DNA of 64,000 nt from Candidatus Binatia bacterium (GCA_022826945.1 JAJDTY010000050.1:49480-113479), one strand, 5' to 3'; numbered from the stretch's first letter, positions 1 to 8,487 are shown. Notes: generated by a model from the sequence alone, not told the origin. Translations and numbers: made by a program.

Positions 1-279
1 GGGATTGAACAGGCCCTCTCCCTGCTGCAAGGCCGTGAGCTAGGAGTCTTGGGCGAGGGGGTTGAGCTATTTGCAGTCTCGCTGCCACGGATGTTGGCCG
101 GCTTGACCTTATCCGATAGTGGAATTGGGGCGCGGACGGGGCTGAACGTGATCGGTATCCAGCACAACGGGAGCCTCATTACCAACCCACCAGCCTCGAT
201 AAAGCTCCAGGAAGAAAGCGAACTCATCATGCTGGGCAGCACACAGCAGCGGCAGGCCTTTACCGAGGCGTATAGTTAA
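1..279 (+). CDS. C-terminal part of a K+ channel/transport regulatory protein (RCK_C/TrkA-C)
   Basis: The reading frame is open from the first base, so the 5' part lies outside the window. The 92 visible residues form an RCK_C (TrkA-C) domain: a short run ending GVELFAVSLP, then the typical beta-strand stretch TGLNVIGIQHNG and ESELIMLGS near the end. Such domains sit after a Rossmann RCK_N domain in Trk/Ktr or single-chain K+ channel proteins and bind regulatory ligands. Which kind of K+ protein this is cannot be told from the fragment. It ends 10 bp before the convergent permease gene. Confidence 0.7.
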   Translation, partial: GIEQALSLLQGRELGVLGEGVELFAVSLPRMLAGLTLSDSGIGARTGLNVIGIQHNGSLITNPPASIKLQEESELIMLGSTQQRQAFTEAYS

Positions 280-289
280 GAAGAATGCC

Positions 290-1873
290 TCAGGCGTCTG
301 CCTGGTCCTGCGTCAGATGGAATATGGCCAGCAGCCCGGCACTCAGCCCATACGCGAGTGCAAATTCCGGTGCGGCAGCAAAGCCAAACGCATTCTGGAC
401 TCCCACGGGAGTCAGTTCATAGGCGTGGATCACCCCCACAAAAGACAGAGCCGCCGCAACCAGCAGCCAAGCCGCCGCGCTGAGAAATTGGCGTTCGATA
501 ATAAAGACCAGAATAGCCGCCAGGATCATGGCGCTCAGCAGAAAGCCCTGGCTGAGAGCGATCACGCCGTGAATGTAGAGATCACCCCCAAATTTCGGCG
601 CGATGTCGAAGAGCGAAGCGCCGGCCTTGCGGAGGCTGGTTTCGATCAGCTGCAAGGCCCAGGTGGCCAGCGCGGGAATCAGCCCGAAGGCCACCGCGAG
701 CGCGTGCGATTGGGGGACGGCCTGAAACGCCTGAGCCGTCATAATGATACCGATCCAGAGCAGAATACCCAGCGTCGCCTCGATTGGGACGATGTGGAGG
801 ACCACCGTCATTCCACCGATCAGACACAGCAGCCAGATGACCACTCCGTTAATCACCGAGTATCCGACCCGCGCCCCCATCGCCTTCCAGGCCGGGTGCC
901 CGATATAGATGGTCGTGGGAAACGGGCTGCCGAAGAGAGCGGCCAGGAGCGTCCCCACACCATTGGCGACCAGTGAAGGCTTGGTTTCATAGCGGTCGCC
1001 GGCGGCCTCTGCACTTTCCAGATTCTGCAACGAGCCAATCACATTGAACAGGCCCATGGGAAAAATAATGGCCAGATACTGCCAGCCTCGCTCACTGGTC
1101 AACAGGGAAAAGAGATCGGACGGCACCGGCGTCGGCATATGCAGCGCCAGTTCGTACTGTTCGGCCGGCGGCTCAAAGACGGGTATCCCCAGCAGGCGCA
1201 GCCCCCACGCCAGGACGACGCCCGTCAGCACGGCAACCAGGCCGCCGGGCAGCCCACCGGGGAGGGTCCGGCGTGACGCGTAGGCGGTCAGGATCATCAT
1301 CATCGGCACAACCGCAATCAGCGGGTGGGCAAAAATCTGGAAGACAAAACCGACGGCAATAAACGTGATCGCAACACCGGCCAGAGCCGTCAACAGGGCC
1401 GCCCGCGGCGTATGCCGGCGCAGCCAGTCCCCAACAAAAGCGCCCGCCGTTTCCATCACGCCGCTGAGCAGACAGGCCAACAGTCCGACCTGCCAGGCCA
1501 GGGTTGGGTCCTGCGTTTCCTGATAGACCGGCCCCATGATGAGAAAAATGTAGGCAAAACAGCTCGGCGTATTGATGCCATAGGGGAGAGCCGTCACATC
1601 GTTACGCCCGGTTTGCAGCATCAGCCGTCTGGCTTGCCAGGCGTAAAAGATGTTCCCGAACAAGATGGAGAGTGCCGCCCCAGGCAGGATGCGGCCAATC
1701 ACTAACTCTTGGGGCAAGCCACACACCAACGGACACAACACGGCGATCAGCATGAGCTGCAAGAGATTGTCGATAAACAGCCCAAAGAAGCCGTCAATAT
1801 CTCCCCGGACAAACACGGCGCGCAGCCCGTGTACCGTCCAGGCACCTCCCCGCCCATCCGAATCTCCGTGCAT
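290..1873 (-). CDS. NCS2-family (xanthine/uracil/vitamin C type) permease
   Basis: This 527-residue membrane protein has about 12-13 hydrophobic segments starting near residue 30. NALPYGIN-like (DVTALPYGINTPS, near residue 93) and NLESAEAAGD (near residue 283) resemble the AzgA-like branch of nucleobase:cation symporters. Substrate cannot be assigned from sequence; many members of this branch are uncharacterised. The N-terminal 20 residues are rich in Gly/Asp/Arg and a slightly later start is possible. It is a single gene, convergent with the K+ protein upstream and divergent from the Sel1 gene. Confidence 0.75.
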   Translation of the reverse strand: MHGDSDGRGGAWTVHGLRAVFVRGDIDGFFGLFIDNLLQLMLIAVLCPLVCGLPQELVIGRILPGAALSILFGNIFYAWQARRLMLQTGRNDVTALPYGINTPSCFAYIFLIMGPVYQETQDPTLAWQVGLLACLLSGVMETAGAFVGDWLRRHTPRAALLTALAGVAITFIAVGFVFQIFAHPLIAVVPMMMILTAYASRRTLPGGLPGGLVAVLTGVVLAWGLRLLGIPVFEPPAEQYELALHMPTPVPSDLFSLLTSERGWQYLAIIFPMGLFNVIGSLQNLESAEAAGDRYETKPSLVANGVGTLLAALFGSPFPTTIYIGHPAWKAMGARVGYSVINGVVIWLLCLIGGMTVVLHIVPIEATLGILLWIGIIMTAQAFQAVPQSHALAVAFGLIPALATWALQLIETSLRKAGASLFDIAPKFGGDLYIHGVIALSQGFLLSAMILAAILVFIIERQFLSAAAWLLVAAALSFVGVIHAYELTPVGVQNAFGFAAAPEFALAYGLSAGLLAIFHLTQDQADA

Positions 1874-2011
1874 AGGGCGAGTCTAACGACCGGATAGAGG
1901 ACCGTCAAACCGAACTGGGGAGTTGGGAGGGGGTTGTCAGCTGGACCGGGAGTATATTGAGTCGCGCTTTCATTTTGATTATCTGTGGTGGGTGTGACGT
2001 AAGGAGGCGCT

Positions 2012-2824
2012 ATGAAAACGCTCGTACGATTCGCTCGGGCTGGCTTGGTCCTTGGAGTGCTCAGCTTCTTCCAACCGTTCGGGCATGCGGCAGACATTGA
2101 TGAGGTCCGAAAAGCGGCGGAAGAGGGCAGCGCCCAAGCGCAAAACATCCTAGGCGTCATGTACGTCAAAGGCGAGGACGTCGAGCAAGACGCCAAGGAA
2201 GCCGTCAGATGGTTCCGCCGGGCCGCCAAGCAGGGGCACGTCGGCTCACAGTATAATCTGGGCCTCTTATATTCCGCCGGGAGTAATAGCGACCGGGCGA
2301 AGCAGGAAGCCGCCAAGTGGTTTCAAAAAGCGGCCGAGAACGGACATCCGAAAGCCCAGTACCGCCTCGGCATGCTCTATATCCAGGGCGGTGGTGTTGA
2401 GCAGGATTATGCCACCGCCGCCATTTGGTTGCGGAGCGCGGCCGACGAAAACCACGCGGAGGCCCAATACAATCTCGGCGTGCTGTACGATAACGGCTAC
2501 GGCCTGGAGCAAGACCTGACCAAGGCGAGAGGCTGGTACCTCAAAGCCGCGGACCAGGCCCATCCAGGAGCGCTGTTCAACCTCGGCACCATCTACTTCG
2601 CTGGTCGAGGCGCGGAGCAGGACGATGCGGAAGCGGCCCATTGGTTCCGCCAGGCCGCAGAGCGGGGCCATTCTGGCGCGCAGTACAATCTGGGGGCCAT
2701 GTATCTGGAAGGCCGGGGAGTGGCCAAAGACGATGACGCGGGGATCGACTGGTTACGCAAAGCGGCCGCACAGGGCCATGCCAATGCCCAGAAAATCCTC
2801 GATCAAATCAGCGCCGGCAGCTAA
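2012..2824 (+). CDS. Secreted Sel1-like repeat (SLR) protein
   Basis: The 270-residue protein begins with a signal peptide (MKTLVRFARAGLVLGVL, cleavage probably after GHA near residue 26). The rest is about six Sel1-type TPR-like repeats of 36 residues, each with the AxxxLGxxYxxGxGVxxD and AxxWFxxAAxxGHxxAQ pattern. Such solenoids bind other proteins, often in the periplasm; the partner is unknown. The start is supported by AAGGAGG just upstream of the ATG. It is followed 43 bp later by lspA on the same strand, which may be co-transcribed. Confidence 0.9.
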   Translation: MKTLVRFARAGLVLGVLSFFQPFGHAADIDEVRKAAEEGSAQAQNILGVMYVKGEDVEQDAKEAVRWFRRAAKQGHVGSQYNLGLLYSAGSNSDRAKQEAAKWFQKAAENGHPKAQYRLGMLYIQGGGVEQDYATAAIWLRSAADENHAEAQYNLGVLYDNGYGLEQDLTKARGWYLKAADQAHPGALFNLGTIYFAGRGAEQDDAEAAHWFRQAAERGHSGAQYNLGAMYLEGRGVAKDDDAGIDWLRKAAAQGHANAQKILDQISAGS

Positions 2825-2867
2825 TGGTTATTCGGTTCGGACCTCTGCCTAGGCTGATGGGAGATGT

Positions 2868-3386
2868 ATGACAGCCGTCACCAAACGGGCACGGTTCCTG
2901 CTGGCCGTGCTGATTGTCATGACCGGCGTGGGTTGCGATCAAGCCACCAAACAGATTGCCGCCCAACATCTCCGCGGAACGCCGCCCATCTCTTTCATGC
3001 ACGACCTTGTCCGCTTGCAATATGCAGAGAACCAGGGCGCCTTTCTCGGGCTCGGCAACAGCCTGTCGCCTGAACTGCGCTTCTGGCTGCTCACCGTTGC
3101 GACCGCCGTGCTGCTCCTGGGCTTAGCCATCTTCCTCATCGTGCAATGGCAGCTCCCGCGGCTTTCGTTCATCGCGCTCTCATGCGTGCTGGCCGGAGGG
3201 CTGGGGAATATGATTGACCGGCTGGTGCATGACGGCAGCGTCATCGATTTTCTGAACCTCGGCCTGGGCTCACTCCGAACGGGTATTTTCAACATCGCCG
3301 ACGTCGCTATAACGGGCGGCGTCGTTCTGCTTTGGACCGCGAGTTTTCGGAAAGCTCCCCAGTCGAATGAGCCGACCGAGTCGTAA
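2868..3386 (+). CDS. lspA: Lipoprotein signal peptidase (signal peptidase II)
   Basis: LspA is an inner-membrane aspartyl protease that removes signal peptides from diacylglyceryl-prolipoproteins. At 172 residues the protein has family length and four membrane segments. The two catalytic aspartates are visible in GNMIDRL (Asp117) and FNIADVAI (Asp145), and the conserved ENQGAFLG stretch (normally ENxGAaF) is near residue 54. The start was placed at MTAVTKRARF; an overlapping frame four bases upstream is a shadow. A G+C-rich inverted repeat at 3423-3438 follows. Confidence 0.95.
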   Translation: MTAVTKRARFLLAVLIVMTGVGCDQATKQIAAQHLRGTPPISFMHDLVRLQYAENQGAFLGLGNSLSPELRFWLLTVATAVLLLGLAIFLIVQWQLPRLSFIALSCVLAGGLGNMIDRLVHDGSVIDFLNLGLGSLRTGIFNIADVAITGGVVLLWTASFRKAPQSNEPTES

Positions 3387-3422
3387 AGGGTAACGTAGCG
3401 CAAACAGAAGGCAACCAAACAT

Positions 3423-3438
3423 CCCCTCCTCGGAGGGG
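3423..3438 (+). terminator. Short G+C-rich hairpin after lspA
   Basis: The stretch reads CCCCTCC, a 2-nt loop, then GGAGGGG, a perfect 7-bp stem. It lies between the lspA stop and the next gene. There is no T-run after it, so it may be a weak terminator or just a structured intergenic repeat. Confidence 0.35.
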
Positions 3439-3521
3439 AAGCAGGGACAAGCCGTTTCAACTCCTTCCACATGGTGCTAAGGTCTGAGCTAAATTCGGAT
3501 AACGGGAAGAAAGGAGACCGT

Positions 3522-3911
3522 ATGGCCAAAGATGCTGTCATCCCAAAGGGAATGGAAGCCTATTACAATGATTTTCATTTTGCTCCGGCAATCAAGGATG
3601 GAGATCGTCTCTACTGTTCCGGCCAGATCGGAGTGGGCGAGGGGTATAAGGTTTCGGACGATCCGGAAACGCAGTTCACACAGGCGTTTGAACATGTCAA
3701 ATCCACGCTGGAGGCGTCTGGCGCGTCGTTTGACGATGTGGTCGAGATGACGACCTTTCACGTCGATCTGCAAAAAAACATCCAGGCCTTCATGAAGGTC
3801 AAGGACAAATACATGGCAGCCCCCTACTCGGCCTGGACCGCAATCGGTATCACCGAGTTGGCATTTCCGGGCGCCTTGGTCGAGATCAAAATCATCGCCC
3901 GGTTGCCGTAG
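3522..3911 (+). CDS. RidA/YjgF/YER057c family protein
   Basis: This 129-residue protein matches the RidA family: LYCSGQIGV near the N-terminus, then a long middle with AFEHVKSTLEASGASFDDVVEMTTFHVDL, and a C-terminal LVEIKIIARLP. Family members form trimers that hydrolyse reactive enamine/imine intermediates; the usual catalytic Arg region near the C-terminus is not typical here (EFPGxxxEI instead of xxxxLVEIE.xA), so the deaminase role is not certain. The ATG at 3522 is chosen over the upstream ATG at 3471 because AAAGGAGA lies 6 bp before it. Confidence 0.85.
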   Translation: MAKDAVIPKGMEAYYNDFHFAPAIKDGDRLYCSGQIGVGEGYKVSDDPETQFTQAFEHVKSTLEASGASFDDVVEMTTFHVDLQKNIQAFMKVKDKYMAAPYSAWTAIGITELAFPGALVEIKIIARLP

Positions 3912-3992
3912 CGTAAGGGACTAGGAACTGGGGGGTAGGGAAGAAGACACCCCGTGATTTCCCGCCCTAACCCCTCATCCCCAACCCCCCAC

Positions 3993-4436
3993 ATGAAACC
4001 CTTCTGGAAGACAAAACCACTCGCCGCCATGAGCCAGCAGGAGTGGGAGTCTTTGTGCGACGGTTGTGGACGCTGCTGTCTGAATAAACTGGAGGACAGC
4101 GAGACCGGGGCCACTCATTATACGAATGTGGCCTGCTGGCTGCTCGACCTCACTCGCTGTCGCTGCAAACGGTATGAGCGGCGGACCCAGCTCGTTCCCG
4201 AGTGCGTGCGGCTCTCGCCCCAGAACGTTCAGAAGATCGGCTGGCTGCCGCACTCCTGCGCGTATCGACGCCTAGCTGAGGGTCGCGACCTAGCCTGGTG
4301 GCACCCCCTGGTCTCCGGCCGCGCCGAGACCGTCCACCAGGCCGGCATCTCGGTCCGGGGCAGAGTAGTCTCCGAGGATGCCGTCCCACCCGAGGCGTTT
4401 GAAGACCATCTTATCGACTGGATCGAACACGACTAA
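3993..4436 (+). CDS. YcgN family cysteine-cluster protein (UPF0260)
   Basis: The 147-residue protein has the family's cysteine signature: [16 protein letters not shown] near residue 20, [18 protein letters not shown] near residue 45, and CVRLSP and [11 protein letters not shown] later. The cysteines suggest Fe or Zn binding; the cellular role is not established. The ATG at 3993 fits the family N-terminus ([13 protein letters not shown]); the longer frame from 3954 adds a low-complexity Pro/Ser stretch. It ends 49 bp before the selenoprotein gene on the same strand. Confidence 0.88.
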   Translation: MKPFWKTKPLAAMSQQEWESLCDGCGRCCLNKLEDSETGATHYTNVACWLLDLTRCRCKRYERRTQLVPECVRLSPQNVQKIGWLPHSCAYRRLAEGRDLAWWHPLVSGRAETVHQAGISVRGRVVSEDAVPPEAFEDHLIDWIEHD

Positions 4437-4485
4437 CGCACTGAAAGAAGCAGCTCAATCGTTAACCCATATAGGTTGATCCTGC

Positions 4486-5181
4486 ATGCGATCCCTCGAC
4501 GTTGCCACTTCTGTTTTGAGTACGGTTGCTCGGCTCGGTTACGCTGAGCGTATCGGTACGCTCGGTCCACGGCCAAAACAGCCGCTTGAGCTCTACGATT
4601 TTGAGGGCTGACCATTTTGCCGCAAGGTCCGTGAGGCCTTCACTGTCCTTGATCTTGACGCAAAAATTTATCCCTGTCCCAAGGGCGGGCCGCGCTACCG
4701 GGAAGCCATTAAGCAGCGGGGCGGCAAATACCAATTCCCGTATTTTATTGACCCTAATACAAGGGTCGAAATGTACGAATCGGGCGATATCAACCGCTAT
4801 CTGTTCAAGCAGTATGGCACCGGGAGCGTTCCGTTCATGCTGTCTGCGGTCCCTCTCACAATGCTCATGGTATCTTTGGCTTCGTTGACGCGGCCAGGGC
4901 AAGGCTCATTCTATCGCAAGTCAAACCCTCCCGATCAATTACTTGAACTCTACAGCTATGAAGGTTCACCATTTTGCCGCTTGGTTCGGGAGACGCTCTC
5001 GGAACTCGAAATCCCCTATCTGCTCCATAATATCGCTCAGGGCAGCCCCCGCCGTGAAGCCTTTGTCGCCCGCTCAGGCAAGATGATGGTCCCTTATTTG
5101 GTTGACCCGAACACCCAGACGTCCATGTTTGAATCTGCCGACATTGTAGCGTATTTGAAACAGACGTACGCGGTGGATTGA
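4486..5181 (+). CDS. Selenoprotein: tandem GST N-terminal/glutaredoxin-like domain protein with Sec at the redox motif
   Basis: Read through one TGA (4609-4611), the frame gives 231 residues with two thioredoxin-fold GST_N domains. Domain 1 (about residues 35-105) reads ELYDFEG-U-PFCRKVREA, PKGGPRYREA, FPYFIDPNT, YESGDINRYL. Domain 2 (about 150-231) reads ELYSYEGSPFCRLVRE, MVPYLVDPNT, FESADIVAYL. Homologues I know (bacterial and plastid tandem GST_N proteins) have CPFC in domain 1 and SPFC in domain 2, so the TGA falls exactly on the first Cys; here Sec42 would pair with Cys45. Coding similarity is continuous on both sides of the TGA, and a hairpin suited to be a bacterial SECIS follows (4624-4640). 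Calling the gene from the internal ATG at 4771 would lose the whole active site. The true stop is the TGA at 5179. Function: probably a thiol-redox enzyme; substrate unknown. Alternative: a pseudogene with one nonsense codon, unlikely given the position and the second case at 60156. Confidence 0.88.
4609..4611 (+). other. In-frame TGA predicted to encode selenocysteine (Sec42)
   Basis: The codon lies between GAG GGC and CCA TTT TGC, so the motif reads G-U-P-F-C, where family members have G-C-P-F-C. Decoding requires SelA, SelB, SelC and SelD, none of which is encoded in the window. Confidence 0.85.
4624..4640 (+). promoter_or_regulatory. Predicted bacterial SECIS hairpin of the GST-like selenoprotein
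   Basis: AAGGTC pairs with GGCCTT (six pairs, one G-T wobble) around the 5-nt loop CGTGA. The stem begins 12 nt after the TGA and the loop holds the GU expected for SelB binding, at about 20 nt from the TGA, inside the range known for bacterial SECIS elements. It lies within the coding sequence, as bacterial SECIS elements do. Confidence 0.75.
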
Positions 5182-5224
5182 TTGCACATCCTGAGGGCTG
5201 ATTTTCCCACCCTTTGTAATTTGA

Positions 5225-5246
5225 ACCCGATGCTTTAGCGTCGGGT
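5225..5246 (+). terminator. Hairpin downstream of the GST-like selenoprotein
   Basis: ACCCGATGC pairs with GCGTCGGGT (9 pairs, one wobble) around a TTTA loop, 43 bp after the stop codon. A loose T-rich stretch (GGAATTTCTTATT) follows. A second hairpin of the dispersed CCCTCTCCC type lies at 5282-5300. Confidence 0.5.
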
Positions 5247-5263
5247 GGAATTTCTTATTCCTT

Positions 5264-5309
5264 CTCACCCTCACCCCAGCCCTCTCCCACGAAGGGGGAG
5301 AGAATTTCT
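5264..5309 (+). repeat. Dispersed intergenic repeat (CTCACCC...CCCTCTCCC type), copy 1
   Basis: This intergenic stretch contains CAGCCCTCTCCC, then a G-rich complement and AATTTCT. It resembles the stretch at 61041-61079 in sequence and layout. Such units occur in many bacterial genomes between genes and can act as terminators. Its stem here is 7 bp with an ACGAA loop. Confidence 0.5.
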
Positions 5310-5407
5310 CTATGCCTCGACACGTCGTGGACACCACCAAAGCGGGCTTCGACAAGCGTAGCTTGAACGGATATAGTCGGCGGCGCATATTTGCCACGGA
5401 GTGAGAC

Positions 5408-6415
5408 ATGGGTCAGAAACGCTGGTCGCTATCGGTGCCGCTGGAAGGATTCAGCCTTGTAGAGCATGTTCAAATCGCACGGGAAGCCGAACAGGCCGGC
5501 TATACCGATGCCTGGTCCATGGAGGTCGATGGCGTCGATTGTTTTGCCCCGCTGGCCACTCTTGCCCAGGCAACCGACCTGCGGCTGGGCACGGCGATTG
5601 CCAATGTGTATACGCGCGGGCCAGCGACCTTGGCCATGAGCGCGGCGGGCTTGGCCGAACTCGCCCCGAATCGATTTTGTCTGGGCATCGGCGCGGGTTC
5701 ACATCCGATTGTCGAATTCTGGAACGGCGGCAAGTTTGTCCGCCCGGCAGTCCGGGTACGAGAAATGCTGGCCTTCCTGCGCCAGGCGTTTACCGGAGAG
5801 CGTGTCACTTTTGAGGGCGAGACCTTTACGGTCAAAGGCTTTCGGTTCAGCCGTCCGCCGCAGCATCCTATTCCCATCCACGTTGGCGCGCTGAAACCGA
5901 TGATGCTGCGTATCGCCGGTCAGTATGCCGACGGGGCGATTATCAACTGGCTCTCCCCCACTGACGTCAAAAAGTCGGTCGCCGTCGTGCGTGAGGCGGC
6001 TCAGGCGGCGGGCCGCAGTCCTGACGAAGTGGAAATCACCGCCCGGATTTTCATCAGCGTTGACCCCCCCGGCCCAGCGGTTGAGACCGGTATCCGGCGG
6101 CATATCAATACCTATTTGAATGTACCGGTGTATAAAGCCTTCCACCAATGGCTGGGTCGGACGGACCTGCTGGGTCCCATGTGGGAAGCGTGGGCCAACG
6201 GCGACCGCAAGGCTGCCGTGGCCGCTGTGCCGCCGGAGGTCATGCAGGACTTGTTTATTCAGGGCTCCCCGGAAGAGAAGAGGGCGCGGGTACAGCGCTA
6301 TCTGGATAACGGAGTGGACACGGTCTTTCTGCAAATGCAGTCATTTGAAACCGACCCGGCCGTAAAGCGCGTCAACATCCTGAACGCCCTCCGCACCCTC
6401 ACGCCGGGAGCATAA
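5408..6415 (+). CDS. Luciferase-like (LLM class) flavin-dependent oxidoreductase, MER-like
   Basis: The 335-residue TIM-barrel protein belongs to the bacterial luciferase superfamily, close to F420-dependent methylene-tetrahydromethanopterin reductase-like members: SLVEHVQIAREAEQAGYTDAW near the N-terminus, LRLGTAIANVYTRGPATLAM in the middle, RFCLGIGAGS near residue 95, and PIPIHVGALKP near residue 155. The flavin (FMN or F420) and substrate cannot be told from sequence. An atypical GTGAGAC precedes the ATG. It stands alone; a TA-flanked inverted-repeat element follows its stop by six bases. Confidence 0.85.
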   Translation: MGQKRWSLSVPLEGFSLVEHVQIAREAEQAGYTDAWSMEVDGVDCFAPLATLAQATDLRLGTAIANVYTRGPATLAMSAAGLAELAPNRFCLGIGAGSHPIVEFWNGGKFVRPAVRVREMLAFLRQAFTGERVTFEGETFTVKGFRFSRPPQHPIPIHVGALKPMMLRIAGQYADGAIINWLSPTDVKKSVAVVREAAQAAGRSPDEVEITARIFISVDPPGPAVETGIRRHINTYLNVPVYKAFHQWLGRTDLLGPMWEAWANGDRKAAVAAVPPEVMQDLFIQGSPEEKRARVQRYLDNGVDTVFLQMQSFETDPAVKRVNILNALRTLTPGA

Positions 6416-6421
6416 TCCCTA

Positions 6422-6552
6422 GAGCAGTTTTCAGGGTGGTGTAGCGAGGGGCTATCCAGAGTATCGGAGAGAACTGGCCCACTCAGCCGGGGCGAAGCCC
6501 TCAAGCGCCCACCCACGGGCCATTGGACGCTACACTAATGTGAATTTTGCTC
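6422..6552. mobile_element. MITE-like element with imperfect terminal inverted repeats and TA flanks
   Basis: About 26-28 bp at the two ends are inverted copies of one another (GAGCAGTTTTCAGGGTGG at the left, and its imperfect complement at the right; about 21 of 28 positions agree when the flanking CTA/TAG is included). Each end is bordered by TA, the target duplication made by IS630/Tc1-mariner transposases. The element is 131 bp and has no gene. Its right end supplies the first base of the stop codon of the DUF4149 gene, so insertion has set the end of that protein. Confidence 0.6.
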
Positions 6553-7049
6553 TAGCGCCGTTCAAACGCGGAGAGCAAGAGATACAGTGCCCCCATACCC
6601 AGGTTGGCTTTCACCAGTTGGGTGTAGCGGTCGTGAAGCCGCGCAAACTCGTCCAAAAAACCTTTCTTTGTCATATCGAGAGTATCGAAATCCTGAATCT
6701 CTACGGCCCGCAGATACTCCAACCGGTCGCCCACGACCAAGGCGTAATAGATCAGCGTGGCAACCATGACCACGACGAGTACCGTCTTCGCCAAGCGTAC
6801 GGTCGTCCACCAATCCGAACGCAGCAAGAAGTACACCGCAGACACGGCCATCCCCGCGGCCGCAATAAATTCGAGACGGTTCAGCTTGGCCAGCACTGCG
6901 GCATTCACATTTCCGGCCAAGGTGGTCGTGGGCAGTTCCTGAAAGATCGTGCCAGCCACGGCAAAGCCGAACCCGCCCAACACTCCGATCCAGACGCCAG
7001 CGGCAAGCGTCTCAATAAAGACAAAGATACGATCGAGAAACAGCTTCAT
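6552..7049 (-). CDS. DUF4149/TMEM205-like membrane protein
   Basis: The 165-residue protein has four hydrophobic segments (about residues 8-30, 55-75, 82-105 and near the C-terminus, NLGMGALYLLLSAFE). FIETLAAGVWIGVLGGFGFAVAGTIF is typical of the N-terminal membrane part of DUF4149. Function unknown. The ATG at 7049 is preferred over the longer frame from 7112 because AAGAAGGTGG lies just before it. It is the last gene of the minus-strand operon, 10 bp after the epimerase gene; its stop codon overlaps the end of a MITE-like element. Confidence 0.75.
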   Translation of the reverse strand: MKLFLDRIFVFIETLAAGVWIGVLGGFGFAVAGTIFQELPTTTLAGNVNAAVLAKLNRLEFIAAAGMAVSAVYFLLRSDWWTTVRLAKTVLVVVMVATLIYYALVVGDRLEYLRAVEIQDFDTLDMTKKGFLDEFARLHDRYTQLVKANLGMGALYLLLSAFERR

Positions 7050-7059
7050 ACCACCTTCT

Positions 7060-8487
7060 TTACTCAGGCCGCCCTGCTCCGGCCGCTTTGCCCAGCACAT
7101 GCCGGAGGGCATCCTCTAGACTTGGATAGCGAAAGGCATAGCCGGTTCGCGTGAGGACACGCGGCTCAACCCGGGTACTGGCGAGCAGCAGAGTGTCGGC
7201 CATCTCACCAAAGGCAAGCCGAGCCGCAAAGGCCGGGACCGGAAACAGTGTGGGACGCCCCAGGACCCTGCCGAGCGTCCGAGTGTATTCCCGATTCGTC
7301 ACGGCCTCGGGACACACCGCATTGATCGGACCGCTAACCTCGTCATTGGTTATGGCGTGCTGTATTACCCCGATAACGTCGTCCAGGGCAATACAGCTCA
7401 TATACTGTGTCCCCTCGCCAATCACGCCACCCAGGCCGAGCTGAAACGGCAAAAGCATTTTTTTCAGCGCGCCACCGGCGGGACTGAGGACAATGCCGAT
7501 CCGCAGCAGGGCGGTCCGTATGCCCGTGTCGGTCAGCCCGTCCGCAGCAGCCTCCCAGTCCCGACAGACCTCGGCCAGAAACCCCTCCCCCACCTCGCTC
7601 TCTTCGGTCAAGGTCTCGTCTCCACGGTCTCCGTAATACCCAATCGCGGAAGCACCGACAAAGACCTGAGGCGGCTGGGCACATTGTGTCAGCGCTTCAC
7701 ACAGCACCTGGGTTCCATTGACCCGGCTGTCCCGAATGCGACGTTTACGCTCGGGGGTCCAGCGCCCGGAGGCAATGTTCTCTCCCGCCAGATGGACAAC
7801 CGCATCAAATCCCTCCAATCCGGACCGATCAATCGTTCCGGCAGCCGGAGACCAGGCGACTTCACCGTCTCCCACACTCGTCCTGTCCTTTCGGACCAAA
7901 CGCGTGACGCTATGCCCGCCCGTTGTCAGGAAAGGGATAAGCGCGGAGCCAACCAAACCGCTTGCACCGGAGACGAGTACCTTCATCGGTCTTCCTCCCT
8001 CGTTCAACTGATTGTGCTGTCGATTATGGTGATGAGCAAGCACATCCTGGCGCGTCACCTCATGCCGATAGGAAAAAAGCCGTGCTAATTTCCGCCTGGT
8101 CCATGCACCACCGAGTATCTGACCCAGCCGTCCGCCCGGCAGCGCGTATTCAATCCGATCCTCCAAAATACAGCCTGCTCGTCCGTCCGCTTCAACTCGG
8201 TGGGTATGCTCCCAGTGGGCAAAAGGTCCGGAAATTTGGACATCCCGGAATTGGACTCCCGCTTCGTAGTCACGATGTTCGGCGACCCATTGTTGGGAAA
8301 CCGGACCGAGCCCCATACGCAGCACCACTCGTCCACCGTTTTCAATCCCACCGCTGCGTTCAACAATTTCCACCAACTCCCAGGGCGGCGTGAGGCGCTC
8401 GAACGCCCCCGGTCGCGCGTGCCACTGAAAGACCTCAGCCACTGGCGCGGGAATATGCACCCGGCGGATAAAAATCTCGGTTCTCAT
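7060..8487 (-). CDS. SRPBCC domain fused to a TIGR01777-type NAD(P)-dependent epimerase
   Basis: Residues 1-150 are a SRPBCC (START-like) domain (IHIPAPVAEVF-like start, FERLTPPWE, GPFAHWEHTHRVE, LEDRIEYALPGG). From residue 168 an SDR-type epimerase begins (MKVLVSGASGLVGSAL, VVHLAGENIASGRWT, VGASAIGYYGDRG, and a C-terminal DUF1731 region VRVLTRTGYAFRYPSLEDAL-like). In many genomes these are known as fused or adjacent. A good ribosome-binding site (GGGAGGAAGACCG) still stands before Met168 (7986), so the second domain may also be made separately. It overlaps the AttH-like gene by ATGA. Substrate unknown. Confidence 0.85.
   Translation of the reverse strand: MRTEIFIRRVHIPAPVAEVFQWHARPGAFERLTPPWELVEIVERSGGIENGGRVVLRMGLGPVSQQWVAEHRDYEAGVQFRDVQISGPFAHWEHTHRVEADGRAGCILEDRIEYALPGGRLGQILGGAWTRRKLARLFSYRHEVTRQDVLAHHHNRQHNQLNEGGRPMKVLVSGASGLVGSALIPFLTTGGHSVTRLVRKDRTSVGDGEVAWSPAAGTIDRSGLEGFDAVVHLAGENIASGRWTPERKRRIRDSRVNGTQVLCEALTQCAQPPQVFVGASAIGYYGDRGDETLTEESEVGEGFLAEVCRDWEAAADGLTDTGIRTALLRIGIVLSPAGGALKKMLLPFQLGLGGVIGEGTQYMSCIALDDVIGVIQHAITNDEVSGPINAVCPEAVTNREYTRTLGRVLGRPTLFPVPAFAARLAFGEMADTLLLASTRVEPRVLTRTGYAFRYPSLEDALRHVLGKAAGAGRPE

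Noticed and set aside
4486..4770. Nonsense mutation or pseudogene as explanation of the TGA at 4609
   Set aside because: The TGA replaces exactly the redox Cys, the rest of the frame is undamaged, a SECIS-like hairpin follows, and an independent second case exists at 60192.
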